From Anabaena sp. UHCC 0187 (GTDB lineage Bacteria; Cyanobacteriota; Cyanobacteriia; Cyanobacteriales; Nostocaceae): DNA of 64,000 nucleotides. The notes under the pieces were generated by a model, which was not told the DNA's origin, searched no databases, and saw only the letters and a program-made list of their open reading frames with translations. Of this stretch, positions 56,426 through 64,000 are shown piece by piece (the first letter of the stretch is position 1; the number at the start of each line of letters is the position of its first letter). The translations under genes and the position numbers were made by a program. The DNA lies in assembly GCF_009712035.1 (NCBI RefSeq), contig NZ_VILB01000020.1:38670-102669 (forward strand), given 5' to 3'.

Positions 56426-57325
56426 TTAATGTGTAGCTTTTAGACGATTCATAAGATATTCTCCTGCAAGTATGGGAGCATAAATAGGATGTTGTGAACA
56501 GCTTTCCAAACAAGCAACTTCTGTATCATTATTAGGATGGCAGAAAAAAGCAATAGAATATCTTGACTGATTTATGCTGTCATCATTGGGAATAACAACC
56601 CGATGTTTAGTTGAGCAAAACATAAGATTTGTCCATCGCTGCATTAAATCACCAATATTCACTACCACCGTTCCAGGAATTGATGGTACTGCAATCCAAT
56701 CTTTATCTGCTGTTTGTACTTCTAATCCTCCCACTCCATCTTGAAACAGTAAAGTAAGACTGCCATAATCGGAATGTTCCCCTGCACGCATTTGTCCAGG
56801 TTTAGGAGATGTTTGTAACGGCGGATAATGTAACAGTCGCAAAGTATGATTTTGTTGATTGTGTCTACTAATGAAAAAATCCTCTGGCATTTCTAATGCT
56901 AACGCAAAGGTTTGAAGTATAGTGTTAGCTAACTCTGTGCAAGCATGATAAAAATTAACTATGACAGGATTATTTGCAACTAAAACAGAAGATAAAGAGG
57001 TATTACTTATTTCTTGATTTCCTATATTAAAAGCCTCTTTTAAATCCCCTGGTTGATGAGGATTAAGGCGTTCTCTTTCCCAACCCACATAACCAGTATT
57101 GCTAAAATGATCATTCCAAGCTAACTGCTGCTTGACTGCTAATGGTGAACTAAAAAAAGATTTACTTACATTGAAAACCTGTTCTAATTCTATTGATATC
57201 GGCGAACTTTGTATATACATAAAACCAATTTCATGACAGGCTTGATAAATTTGTTTAACTATAGTTTTTTGGCTGTCTTGGTTACTAAGTTTAAACTTTG
57301 ATAAATCAATTAATGGGATTGACAT
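56426..57325 (-). CDS. Isopenicillin-N-synthase-like 2OG-Fe(II) oxygenase
   Basis: 299 aa. IPLIDLSKF start; AGEHSDYGSLTLLFQD (HxD iron ligand pair) and STKHRVVIP with a later RYSIAFF motif (distal His and Arg). Highly typical of the IPNS/GA-oxidase family. Cytosolic; substrate cannot be told. Confidence 0.85.
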   Translation of the reverse strand: MSIPLIDLSKFKLSNQDSQKTIVKQIYQACHEIGFMYIQSSPISIELEQVFNVSKSFFSSPLAVKQQLAWNDHFSNTGYVGWERERLNPHQPGDLKEAFNIGNQEISNTSLSSVLVANNPVIVNFYHACTELANTILQTFALALEMPEDFFISRHNQQNHTLRLLHYPPLQTSPKPGQMRAGEHSDYGSLTLLFQDGVGGLEVQTADKDWIAVPSIPGTVVVNIGDLMQRWTNLMFCSTKHRVVIPNDDSINQSRYSIAFFCHPNNDTEVACLESCSQHPIYAPILAGEYLMNRLKATH

Positions 57326-57428
57326 AATATTATAATTCAGAGGTATTGAATACTGAAAAAGCTAGATAAAAATTGTTGGTAACTTTATAGGAAATGTACA
57401 GTTTTATAAATTCTATAGCAAAGAACAA

Positions 57429-57989
57429 CTAACGATTTCTACTAGACCTACCCAATCTTTGAGCAGCAGCTAAATCTATTTGTTTGATAGTTGGGCTATT
57501 AATGGTTCTCAAGTCAACATCATAATAGTCATCACCTCCTTCATTGGGGTTATGTTCGGAGTTTAATATATATCTTCGTTCTCCAACTTTGATGAGTTTT
57601 TGTAATCTGTAATCTTTACCTACATAACTTATTTTTGATTTCTGTCCAGGTTGTAAAATAGCCAGTCTAACAAAACCATCTTGCAATATCAAAACAGAGA
57701 ATAACTGATTTTTACTAAGCTGTTCAATGTTTCTTTGACCAGTAATAGAATATCCTAAATTATCTTGTCTGGGAACATTGGGGTTTTCTCCATTATAATT
57801 AGTTATAACCCCAGTACCCTTGCTCATATCATATACATCAAAAACTACTTTACCAGGAATATTATTAGATTGCGATATTAATATTTCTGAATTATTTGAG
57901 TATCCTGGTATCTGTGCTAAAGTTGGTAAACAATAATTGCTGAAAATTCCTATGGTCAGTATTGATGAATAAAGATAGTTTAGTTGCAT
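57429..57989 (-). CDS. Secreted hypothetical protein
   Basis: 186 aa with a signal peptide (SSILTIGIFSNYCLPTLAQ); ATG 57989 has a GAGGAGAACCCC Shine-Dalgarno. Beta-rich; VFDVYDMSKGTGVITNYNG. No family recognised. First of a run of four secreted proteins. Confidence 0.65.
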   Translation of the reverse strand: MQLNYLYSSILTIGIFSNYCLPTLAQIPGYSNNSEILISQSNNIPGKVVFDVYDMSKGTGVITNYNGENPNVPRQDNLGYSITGQRNIEQLSKNQLFSVLILQDGFVRLAILQPGQKSKISYVGKDYRLQKLIKVGERRYILNSEHNPNEGGDDYYDVDLRTINSPTIKQIDLAAAQRLGRSSRNR

Positions 57990-58021
57990 GGGGTTCTCCT
58001 CTATTTATGAATGTAACTGTT

Positions 58022-58627
58022 TTATCGAGTTCTTTTAATTGGGGTTTCATTAATCATTGAGTTGGCAATTGTAATTAATTTACTCTCTGAACAAGAACCG
58101 GAGGATACTAGAAACAATGTGCCGTTTTGAAACCAGGTTATGTTGTTCCATCCATCTCCTTTAAATAAAAATGCTTTGATGTTTTTATTAAGAGTTAACG
58201 GGGTAGTTAAGCCAGAATCATCTTGAAAATTTTTGTAATACTTAGAGGACACCAAAACAGCATTAATAGAAATTCGTATGCAATTTATAGCGTACAATCT
58301 ATCTCCAGTATTCATATTTTGGCAATATTTACTTGTATTCAGTAAGGATATATCAGCATTTAGATCGTTCACATTAAAAACAACTTTTAAATTATCTTTA
58401 CTAATTCCTTGAGTTATAGACTTAGGTAAACTACTTGGTAATCTAAAAACTAAATTATTTGGTAAGTGTTGTTTAATCTGATTAATTACAGGCTTAAATA
58501 TTGGTGCTGGTGCTGCTAATACTGATAATTCACTAGCACCTAAAGTAAATAAACTGAGTCCCAAGATAAATAGCGATTGCTGTGCTTGTGGTAATACTAA
58601 TTTTTTGGTCTTCAAAACAGGTTTCAT
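58022..58627 (-). CDS. Secreted hypothetical protein
   Basis: 201 aa with an N-terminal signal (LFILGLSLFTLGASELSVLAAPA) and a beta-rich body with two Cys pairs. The region VFRLPSSLPKSITQGISKDNLKVVFNV resembles the neighbouring proteins' layout. No family recognised. Confidence 0.62.
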   Translation of the reverse strand: MKPVLKTKKLVLPQAQQSLFILGLSLFTLGASELSVLAAPAPIFKPVINQIKQHLPNNLVFRLPSSLPKSITQGISKDNLKVVFNVNDLNADISLLNTSKYCQNMNTGDRLYAINCIRISINAVLVSSKYYKNFQDDSGLTTPLTLNKNIKAFLFKGDGWNNITWFQNGTLFLVSSGSCSESKLITIANSMINETPIKRTR

Positions 58628-58671
58628 AGATTTTCCTCAATCATAATAATAAAATCAATAATTTATCTTGA

Positions 58672-59235
58672 TTATTTAAGTAATTCAGTTGTTTGTAAAT
58701 ATTCAATAACAGATGTTTTATCAACTTCACAATCACAACCTGCACTCATTTCTATTACACCTTTACTGGGAACATTAAAAATTCCATAAGCACTGTAGCC
58801 ACCCTTAGCATCTATAATTAATGCTTGTGTATTATTGAAACTGTAATTAGTTATATTTGGTGTTTCACCCGTGATGTTGGGGTAAGAAATCTTAGCTAGT
58901 TCGAGTAAAGATAGTTTTTGAGGATTAGGTAAAGTTTTAATACTGAACGAATAAATCCCGTGTGGCGCTCTACATCTCATAGCTTCATGCGAACCTGGAT
59001 CTAAAATTATTATAGAACCATCATTCCGCACTGTTGTTCTATAATTAGCAGGAATTTTTACTTTAATACCAAATTGTTTTAGTTTAATTGTCCTAGTTGT
59101 TTTGTTGGCCTCTACTGGTTTTGTATTCCCACATTTCCTTTGCGCTATTGCCGGAGTATTAAATACTAGGTTCTGCGAACTCAAGGACAATATTGTAATC
59201 ACTGCTAACGTTGTGGTTTTTAAAATGTTTTTCAT
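58672..59235 (-). CDS. Secreted hypothetical protein
   Basis: 187 aa, signal peptide ending near ...APAIAQRK. IKLKQFGIKVKIPANYRTTVRNDGSIIILDPG, a beta layout, and a Cys pair in the tail (GCDCEVDK). No family recognised. Confidence 0.62.
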   Translation of the reverse strand: MKNILKTTTLAVITILSLSSQNLVFNTPAIAQRKCGNTKPVEANKTTRTIKLKQFGIKVKIPANYRTTVRNDGSIIILDPGSHEAMRCRAPHGIYSFSIKTLPNPQKLSLLELAKISYPNITGETPNITNYSFNNTQALIIDAKGGYSAYGIFNVPSKGVIEMSAGCDCEVDKTSVIEYLQTTELLK

Positions 59236-59258
59236 GGTTTCCTCAATAATATTTATAA

Positions 59259-59843
59259 TTAATCAATCGGTTCTTTAGTGCAAGTCAAATAATTAGAATT
59301 AACCCAGCCTTCCAATCCTTCAACTTTTTTGTTGGGTCCCCTAATCACATCGACATAAGCCCAAATCCCCTCTTGTTTCTTGAGTAGAACATGATTACCA
59401 TTATTTAAACCGGCTCTGGATTTGCCGTTGGGAGTAAACCGCAGTGCTAATTGTCCAGTTTTGATATTGACTACATCGCACCAAATAGCCCATTTAAGCT
59501 CAACTTTAGGCACTTTTTCTTCAACAGACACCAGTTTTTCGCGGAATATTCGTTTATCCTTGTTGACAATAGTTAAGTACATCCCCTCATTAGAGTTTTC
59601 CTTCCAAGAAACCGAGTAATAATAATCCCCATTACTCCAGGTCATCCCCCGATAACCTTGATCTTGCCATCCTGTACCGTTTTCTAATTTGAGGCACTGA
59701 CCTTTAGCATCACAGCCAACGTAGGTATTAGCATTTATAGTAACTTTGAACTTCCCAGCCCTGTAAGTATCGGCTTTGGCTTGGGTGGCTGTGGTAACAA
59801 TGCAAGTCGTTATGGCTGCTGCTAATAATAGTTTTAGGTTCAT
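59259..59843 (-). CDS. Secreted SH3-like hypothetical protein
   Basis: 194 aa, signal peptide (LLLAAAITTCIVTTATQAKA). The C-terminal half (ALRFTPNGKSRAGLNNGNHVLLKKQEGIWAYVDVIRGPN...GWVNSNYLTC) fits an SH3b domain. A dispersed repeat supplies its Shine-Dalgarno. Confidence 0.72.
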   Translation of the reverse strand: MNLKLLLAAAITTCIVTTATQAKADTYRAGKFKVTINANTYVGCDAKGQCLKLENGTGWQDQGYRGMTWSNGDYYYSVSWKENSNEGMYLTIVNKDKRIFREKLVSVEEKVPKVELKWAIWCDVVNIKTGQLALRFTPNGKSRAGLNNGNHVLLKKQEGIWAYVDVIRGPNKKVEGLEGWVNSNYLTCTKEPID

Positions 59844-60141
59844 GGGTTTCCTCTAAGAATTTGGGGTGTGAGCATGGCGAAATGTTGGTAGCAGTGTTTA
59901 GTTGTTGCTTATAAAAAAGTAGTAGTGTTATTGAATCTATCGAAACATAACCACGGATTACAAACCAGAAGGGAATAGCATATATAACATTTATAAAATT
60001 TACAGCACTATTTGATGTAGCAAGTAATATACCAGTTAAAATAATAATCACATTCAAGCGTAGTTGTAAAGACTTTATTTGTTTATTTTGATTGCTAATC
60101 AGATAAACACTGTAACAAAACTCCAGTGAAAATCTAGACAC
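59728..60141 (-). pseudogene. Doubtful membrane-protein remnant
   Basis: GTG 60141 begins a frame with two hydrophobic segments (LNVIIILTGILLAT, VIYAIPFWFVI); protein-like sequence continues upstream of the GTG to a stop, and the downstream end overlaps the next gene's start by 116 bp. This fits a truncated gene. The rest of the 59844-60440 gap holds only repeats. Confidence 0.3.
59847..59862. repeat. Dispersed short repeat copy
   Basis: TTTCCTCTAAGAATTT; on the minus strand AGAGGAAACCC leads to ATG 59843. Confidence 0.7.
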
Positions 60142-60327
60142 TGCTAATACAGTTTCAGCATAAATACGGTTGTAATAGTAAATTAGCCCTTTGTGTCAAA
60201 TAAACACTAATTCGCTGAACATAATAACCATAAAGGCTTTGCATCCTTGATACTTCCTTGTAGATAAACTGTAGGGTGTGCGTTATTCAGTGGATATACT
60301 GGGTTTTTGCTTCATATTTCTTTGGGG

Positions 60328-60343
60328 TTTTCTTAGAGGAAAA
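60328..60343. repeat. Dispersed short repeat copy
   Basis: TTTTCTTAGAGGAAAA followed by ATG and a 13-codon frame. Confidence 0.7.
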
Positions 60344-60376
60344 TGCAACTTTGGCTAGATTGCTTATATGAAAACT

Positions 60377-60408
60377 TGCGATAGCGAAGCACTCCGTAGG
60401 AATCGCCT
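60377..60408. repeat. Palindromic extragenic repeat, reference copy
   Basis: TTGCGATAGCGAAGCACTCC GTAGGAATCGCC; identical in reverse to 54678-54709. The ends GCGAT.../...ATCGC pair to a hairpin. Confidence 0.75.
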
Positions 60409-60440
60409 AAGTATCCCCAAAATCAGGCTTAATCAAAGTG

Positions 60441-61136
60441 CTACTGTACGCCGACTGATCTTCCTCCAGAACCAAAAATAATGGGACTGTCAGGCGTTTT
60501 TGGTTCCCAACCCACATCAAAACCTGCTTTCCAGGCAATTTCTCTAACTTGACGAAAAGTAGCAAAGCTATCGGGTCTAACTAAAAATGCCAAATAATCT
60601 TTCTGAGGTGCAAATTGAGATAAAGTTGTTCGATATTCAGAATTAACTTGAGTGAGTTCTTTACTGGATTCTCCACTATTAACTGACTTAGGGTTATATT
60701 GCCACGAACCAGACTCTAAATCAACTAATTCAACTTCATAGTTTTTTGTTTGTACTCGAAACTCTTTTAACTGTTGTAATTGGTTTTGCACACAACTTTG
60801 ATAATTTCTTAATTCATCAAGATAACCATCAACAAATCCTGAAATATAACTAGGTTTAACACAAGTAGGTAAATTACCAAGAAAATCTTTAATTTGTTGA
60901 TTAGCTGCTTTAGTATCTAAATAAATAACTCGATTACCACTAATTTCAAAAAAGTTTGGTTTTTTATCAGTTTCCTTTGCCAGTGGAGTCCTGACTATTG
61001 TACTTGATTGCACAGCAACTAAAGTAATAAAGAGACTCATAAACATTAGTACCCCGACAGTATTAGTTAAAATATCTAAGAAGGAATCTAGATTTTGTTG
61101 GGGACTTTGAGATGCAAAATAACGTTTTCTTCTCAT
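60441..61136 (-). CDS. ExbD/TolR-like protein
   Basis: 231 aa from ATG 61136, the Met after the preceding gene's stop. One N-terminal membrane helix (FLDILTNTVGVLMFMSLFITLVAVQS) contains the ExbD-type region, then a periplasmic part with a coiled stretch. Third gene of an ExbB-ExbD-type operon. Partner of the proton channel. Confidence 0.68.
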   Translation of the reverse strand: MRRKRYFASQSPQQNLDSFLDILTNTVGVLMFMSLFITLVAVQSSTIVRTPLAKETDKKPNFFEISGNRVIYLDTKAANQQIKDFLGNLPTCVKPSYISGFVDGYLDELRNYQSCVQNQLQQLKEFRVQTKNYEVELVDLESGSWQYNPKSVNSGESSKELTQVNSEYRTTLSQFAPQKDYLAFLVRPDSFATFRQVREIAWKAGFDVGWEPKTPDSPIIFGSGGRSVGVQ

Positions 61137-61155
61137 ATTTATACCAGTATTATTT

Positions 61156-61617
61156 TCAAATATTTCCTTGAATTTTGAGTTGCCATCCTTCGTCAATAGG
61201 TTCATAACCAATATCAATACCTTCGGACTCAATTAATGCTCTGATTGTTTTAAATACTTCAATACCATCAGGGCGAATTGCGACGATTAGATATTGTTTA
61301 TCTCGATTAGTTTTTACCTCTGTTAATAAAGTTTGTAATGGAGAATAGGAACTGTTAACTTGAATTAAAGGTACAAATTCTTGGCTAGGATAAAGAACAA
61401 TACCATCATTACGACATTCAATATAACGGGGTTGTTTACTCTGATTTTGTCCATTTTCAGTTTTAGCAACAATAGTAATTTGTCTTTGATTGCTAAATGT
61501 TTGAGCAGTCAGAACCATCAGTAATAAAATAAGTACGCCTATGGTACAAAACAAAATTGAAAGAAAAGGGAATAATTCAATTTCAGTGGCAGCACGATTA
61601 CTAATTCTTCTTGGCAT
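61156..61617 (-). CDS. ExbD-like protein
   Basis: 153 aa from ATG 61617. N-terminal helix EIELFPFLSILFCTIGVLILLLMVLTAQ, then a periplasmic domain. The ATG overlaps nothing but is 4 bp from the upstream stop. Such proteins couple proton flow to outer-membrane or wall work. Confidence 0.68.
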   Translation of the reverse strand: MPRRISNRAATEIELFPFLSILFCTIGVLILLLMVLTAQTFSNQRQITIVAKTENGQNQSKQPRYIECRNDGIVLYPSQEFVPLIQVNSSYSPLQTLLTEVKTNRDKQYLIVAIRPDGIEVFKTIRALIESEGIDIGYEPIDEGWQLKIQGNI

Positions 61618-61621
61618 AAAT

Positions 61622-63022
61622 TTATGAACGCTTTTCTTCAGATTCAACCAATGTAATCCGCCGGGGTTTATTCAAGTTTTCCAAAACAGGTTTTAATAAT
61701 GCTAGATTGGTACGCACTTCTCCTAACACTTGTTCTAATTGTGCTGTTTTTTCCAATGTCTGTAAACTTTGTTCTAAACTCTTCTGAAATTCGACAATTC
61801 TTGTTACCTGAATAGCACAGTTTTCCAAAGCTGCAATCCGACTATCTAAAGCCATTGCTGCTTTTTGGAGTCCTTCAGAAATTTGCTCTGTATGTTCTGT
61901 GAAATTATGATTAACGTTTTGGTAATTATCTTGAATTGCCTGACTAATTTGTTGAATCTCTTGGATAATTTCTTGACTAGATTTTTCTTGCTGGGTTAAT
62001 GTATTAACAAAAATTTCCCTATCTTTAACAGCCATTTGATTGATATAACTCATCTGTTGTATCAATTTATTAGTTGTTCCTTGGATTTTTCCTACTTCAG
62101 TTAAAAACCCCTGAGCTAAAGCATCTGCGGCTTGTTTAGCATATTCTTGGGCAGGTTGAATCAATACTTCGGGTGTTGGAAGATGTTTCTTAAATGCTTG
62201 GGATATAGCATCATCAACTAAGGCTTTATTTAAGTTCTCGGTTTCTTTGAGACGGAGTAATATTTTGTCATTGATATAAATATCAATTGCTAATAATAAT
62301 CGTGATTCTTGTCTTTCGACTAATACCAAAGGAATCATTACTAAAACGCTAACAAATAAAGCTAATAGTGTCGTATCAAAGGCTACTGCTAACCCACTGG
62401 TAACAGTTCCAATACCCTGTTTAATTTGTTCAATATCACTGGACTGCTGCAAGAATCCACTAAAACCATTGACTGCACCACTAATACCAACAACTGTACC
62501 GATAAATCCTAAGAGGGGAATTGCCCAGACTAAAATACGAGCTACGGAATAGGAAGTTTCTGCTGTACTACTATAAAATGCTGAATCTTCCATTGCAAAT
62601 TCAGTAGCCGTTTGGCGATTTCCTGAAACTATATATGCAGCGATAACCCGACTACAACGACGAGCTAATAAACTTTTTTCGTTACATAAGGACTGTTGTA
62701 ATCTTTCTACTTGGATAGATTTAGGGTTTTCAAGTACAACACTCTCAGGTAGTAAATCTTTGCTAAATGCTTTGGATTCAAGTTGGATTTTTGTAAACTT
62801 TAAAATAGTAATTGTTACTACCATACCGCCGAAAAATATGGCGAGAATTTGGGTAAATCCCCGTTCATATAGCAGAATACCCAAAAATGTATTTTTAATG
62901 GGGAATACTGCTGCATAAATACATAATGTAACAATTAATCCTATAACTAAAATCAGCCAAAGTTTGATATCTAATTCCTGCCTATCCGATTTGTGAGAAA
63001 ATTTGAGAGATTTTGCAGTCAT
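61622..63022 (-). CDS. MotA/TolQ/ExbB-like proton-channel protein with coiled coil
   Basis: 466 aa. Early membrane helices, then WAIPLLGFIGTVVGISGAVNGFSG and GTVTSGLAVAFDTTLLALFVSVLVMIPLV, the ExbB/TolQ/MotA core with a conserved Thr-rich helix. Residues 290-440 are an extra long coiled coil. Not matched by a MotB-like OmpA protein, so it is not a standard flagellar motor or typical Zorya set. Role: energised envelope machine of unknown task. Confidence 0.8.
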   Translation of the reverse strand: MTAKSLKFSHKSDRQELDIKLWLILVIGLIVTLCIYAAVFPIKNTFLGILLYERGFTQILAIFFGGMVVTITILKFTKIQLESKAFSKDLLPESVVLENPKSIQVERLQQSLCNEKSLLARRCSRVIAAYIVSGNRQTATEFAMEDSAFYSSTAETSYSVARILVWAIPLLGFIGTVVGISGAVNGFSGFLQQSSDIEQIKQGIGTVTSGLAVAFDTTLLALFVSVLVMIPLVLVERQESRLLLAIDIYINDKILLRLKETENLNKALVDDAISQAFKKHLPTPEVLIQPAQEYAKQAADALAQGFLTEVGKIQGTTNKLIQQMSYINQMAVKDREIFVNTLTQQEKSSQEIIQEIQQISQAIQDNYQNVNHNFTEHTEQISEGLQKAAMALDSRIAALENCAIQVTRIVEFQKSLEQSLQTLEKTAQLEQVLGEVRTNLALLKPVLENLNKPRRITLVESEEKRS

Positions 63023-63124
63023 GATTACTATTTGGGATTAGATGTTAAATTTTATTGCTATTTTAGTTAGACAAGTGAGGTGGTCATTATTTTTTACTCA
63101 ATGATATTCTATGATACAAATATG

Positions 63125-64000
63125 TTAAGAAAGCGAGAAAGAAACTTTCCAGTTCTTATTTTTTAATTCTTCGTATGAATAATTTAATTGACCACGACGA
63201 CCTACTTCAATACTGTAAAAATTTACTATTGGTACATTGTTAACTTGAAAATAAAAAATACAACGAACACTAGAATATTCTCCTTTAGGTCGTTTACCAT
63301 AACTTGTTTTTCCAAGTGATATAATTTTTCCTTGTCCATCTTTAACTGTTACTGGCATACCTCCTTCAATATCTTTAAAACCTTCAGTACCATAACAGTT
63401 ACTATCTGTTCCTCCAATATTTGAATCAACTAACTCTAAATATCCGGAAATTCGACTACTATTAGAAATTGTAGTATTTTTATTAATTGGACTTGGTTTA
63501 ACCAGAGAAGGTTTTTTATTTGAGACTTGATTTGTCGCTATAGACTGTATATTAATTTTACTATTTTGCGGTTTAATTGCATTAGATACTCTATATGTTA
63601 ATGGTTCTGGATTAGCCGTAGATGGAGGTTTAAGAGCCATTTGTTGGGCAAATTTTAAGTTACCTTGATATTCCTTGATTTTGCTTTGTGCTGAGGCATA
63701 ATTAGGACTTGTTTTAGGAACTGTTTCCATCAAATTAATTGATCCTTGCCACATACCAATGATTAAAGTCCAATCATTTTGTGATTGTGCTGATTGAGTA
63801 ATGGTTGCTGCACCTATAGCTTTTGAAATCGCATCTTGGTATGAATCCGTTGCAGGTGGTGATGGAGTAACTTCAGGTTTAGCTACTACAGTATTTTGTG
63901 TAGAAGGTACGGAAGGTGTAGAGGGTACGGAAATAGGTGAAGATGATTTTGTTTGGGTTTCATTATTTCCGCAGCTAATTAGAAAAAATACTAAAAATAC
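63125..64000 (-). CDS. Lipoprotein, N-terminus beyond the window edge
   Basis: The frame is open from 64000 without an in-window start: the apparent ATG at 63754 is internal. The visible beginning VFLVFFLISC-GNNE is the end of a lipoprotein signal with lipobox LISC. A Pro/Ser/Thr linker, a helical part and a beta C-terminus (MPVTVKDGQGKIISLGKTSYGKR) follow. Stops 100 bp from the ExbB-like gene and probably belongs to its machine. Confidence 0.75.
   Translation of the reverse strand, partial: VFLVFFLISCGNNETQTKSSSPISVPSTPSVPSTQNTVVAKPEVTPSPPATDSYQDAISKAIGAATITQSAQSQNDWTLIIGMWQGSINLMETVPKTSPNYASAQSKIKEYQGNLKFAQQMALKPPSTANPEPLTYRVSNAIKPQNSKINIQSIATNQVSNKKPSLVKPSPINKNTTISNSSRISGYLELVDSNIGGTDSNCYGTEGFKDIEGGMPVTVKDGQGKIISLGKTSYGKRPKGEYSSVRCIFYFQVNNVPIVNFYSIEVGRRGQLNYSYEELKNKNWKVSFSLS

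Noticed and set aside
61622..63022. ZorA of a Zorya defence system
   Set aside because: No MotB/OmpA-type ZorB and no ZorC/ZorD helicase follow; the partners are ExbD-like.

Overview
The window is AT-rich DNA from a cyanobacterium, most likely a filamentous heterocyst-former (Nostocales). It carries the cyanobacterial octamer GCGATCGC (HIP1), a DUF928 gene, and many protein types common in that order. Two partition modules (ParAB at 1.6-3.3 kb; a KfrA-like protein plus an XRE regulator at 34-35 kb), a plasmid-type replication cluster with in-gene repeats (37.4-40.4 kb) and the lack of rRNA, tRNA or core metabolic operons suggest a large plasmid or chromid. This is inference: no closed replicon is visible.

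Layout. 0-7.2 kb: a methyltransferase cut by the window edge, a DUF928 secreted protein, parB-parA, adenine deaminase, a PAS/membrane protein and two nuclease-fold (SNase) proteins. 7.2-26.2 kb: an unusual run of about 38 mostly tiny genes, nearly all on the minus strand. Most have a short box (sense strand GCTATCGC, then a loosely conserved G-rich/GTTG stretch) about 30 nt before the start codon. Most transcripts also end in their own hairpin terminator just ahead of the next box. 26.3-30.6 kb, on the opposite strand: a two-gene operon whose second gene (884 aa) has the D-x-D-G-D and N-P-x(2)-H-x-G-D signatures of single-chain double-psi beta-barrel RNA polymerases (YonO / eukaryotic-RDRP type). 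I propose that this polymerase and the box array form one system: a replicon-borne transcription machine with its own promoter class and regulon. A small array protein (11970-12344) resembles the polymerase C-terminal domain, which strengthens the link. One more box lies at 34159.

30.6-37 kb: an HU-GYF_2 fusion, a ferritin-like protein, a Calx-beta protein, a frameshifted gene, KfrA, XRE, and a family of HTH regulators with one decayed copy. 37-42 kb: a replication-like protein with six in-frame 21-bp repeats, a zinc-binding protein, and a C5-cytosine methyltransferase gene wholly nested, in another frame, inside a longer ORF. A GIY-YIG nuclease with a clamp-binding motif follows. 42-50 kb: accessory genes (DinD/BRO-like, an HTH-nuclease, CoiA-like, cupin, VHL-CAP secreted protein, CutA, a possible double-glycine leader peptide) separated by dispersed short repeats.

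50-56 kb is a probable antiviral island: NERD-UvrD helicase, prokaryotic viperin (pVip), a thymidylate-kinase-like nucleotide kinase and a second SF1 helicase. 56-60 kb holds an isopenicillin-N-synthase-like oxygenase and four secreted proteins. 60.4-64 kb encodes an ExbB/TolQ-like channel, two ExbD-like proteins and a lipoprotein that runs off the window.

Many array genes have no function I recognise. Several starts were chosen by box spacing or Shine-Dalgarno position rather than by the longest reading frame.
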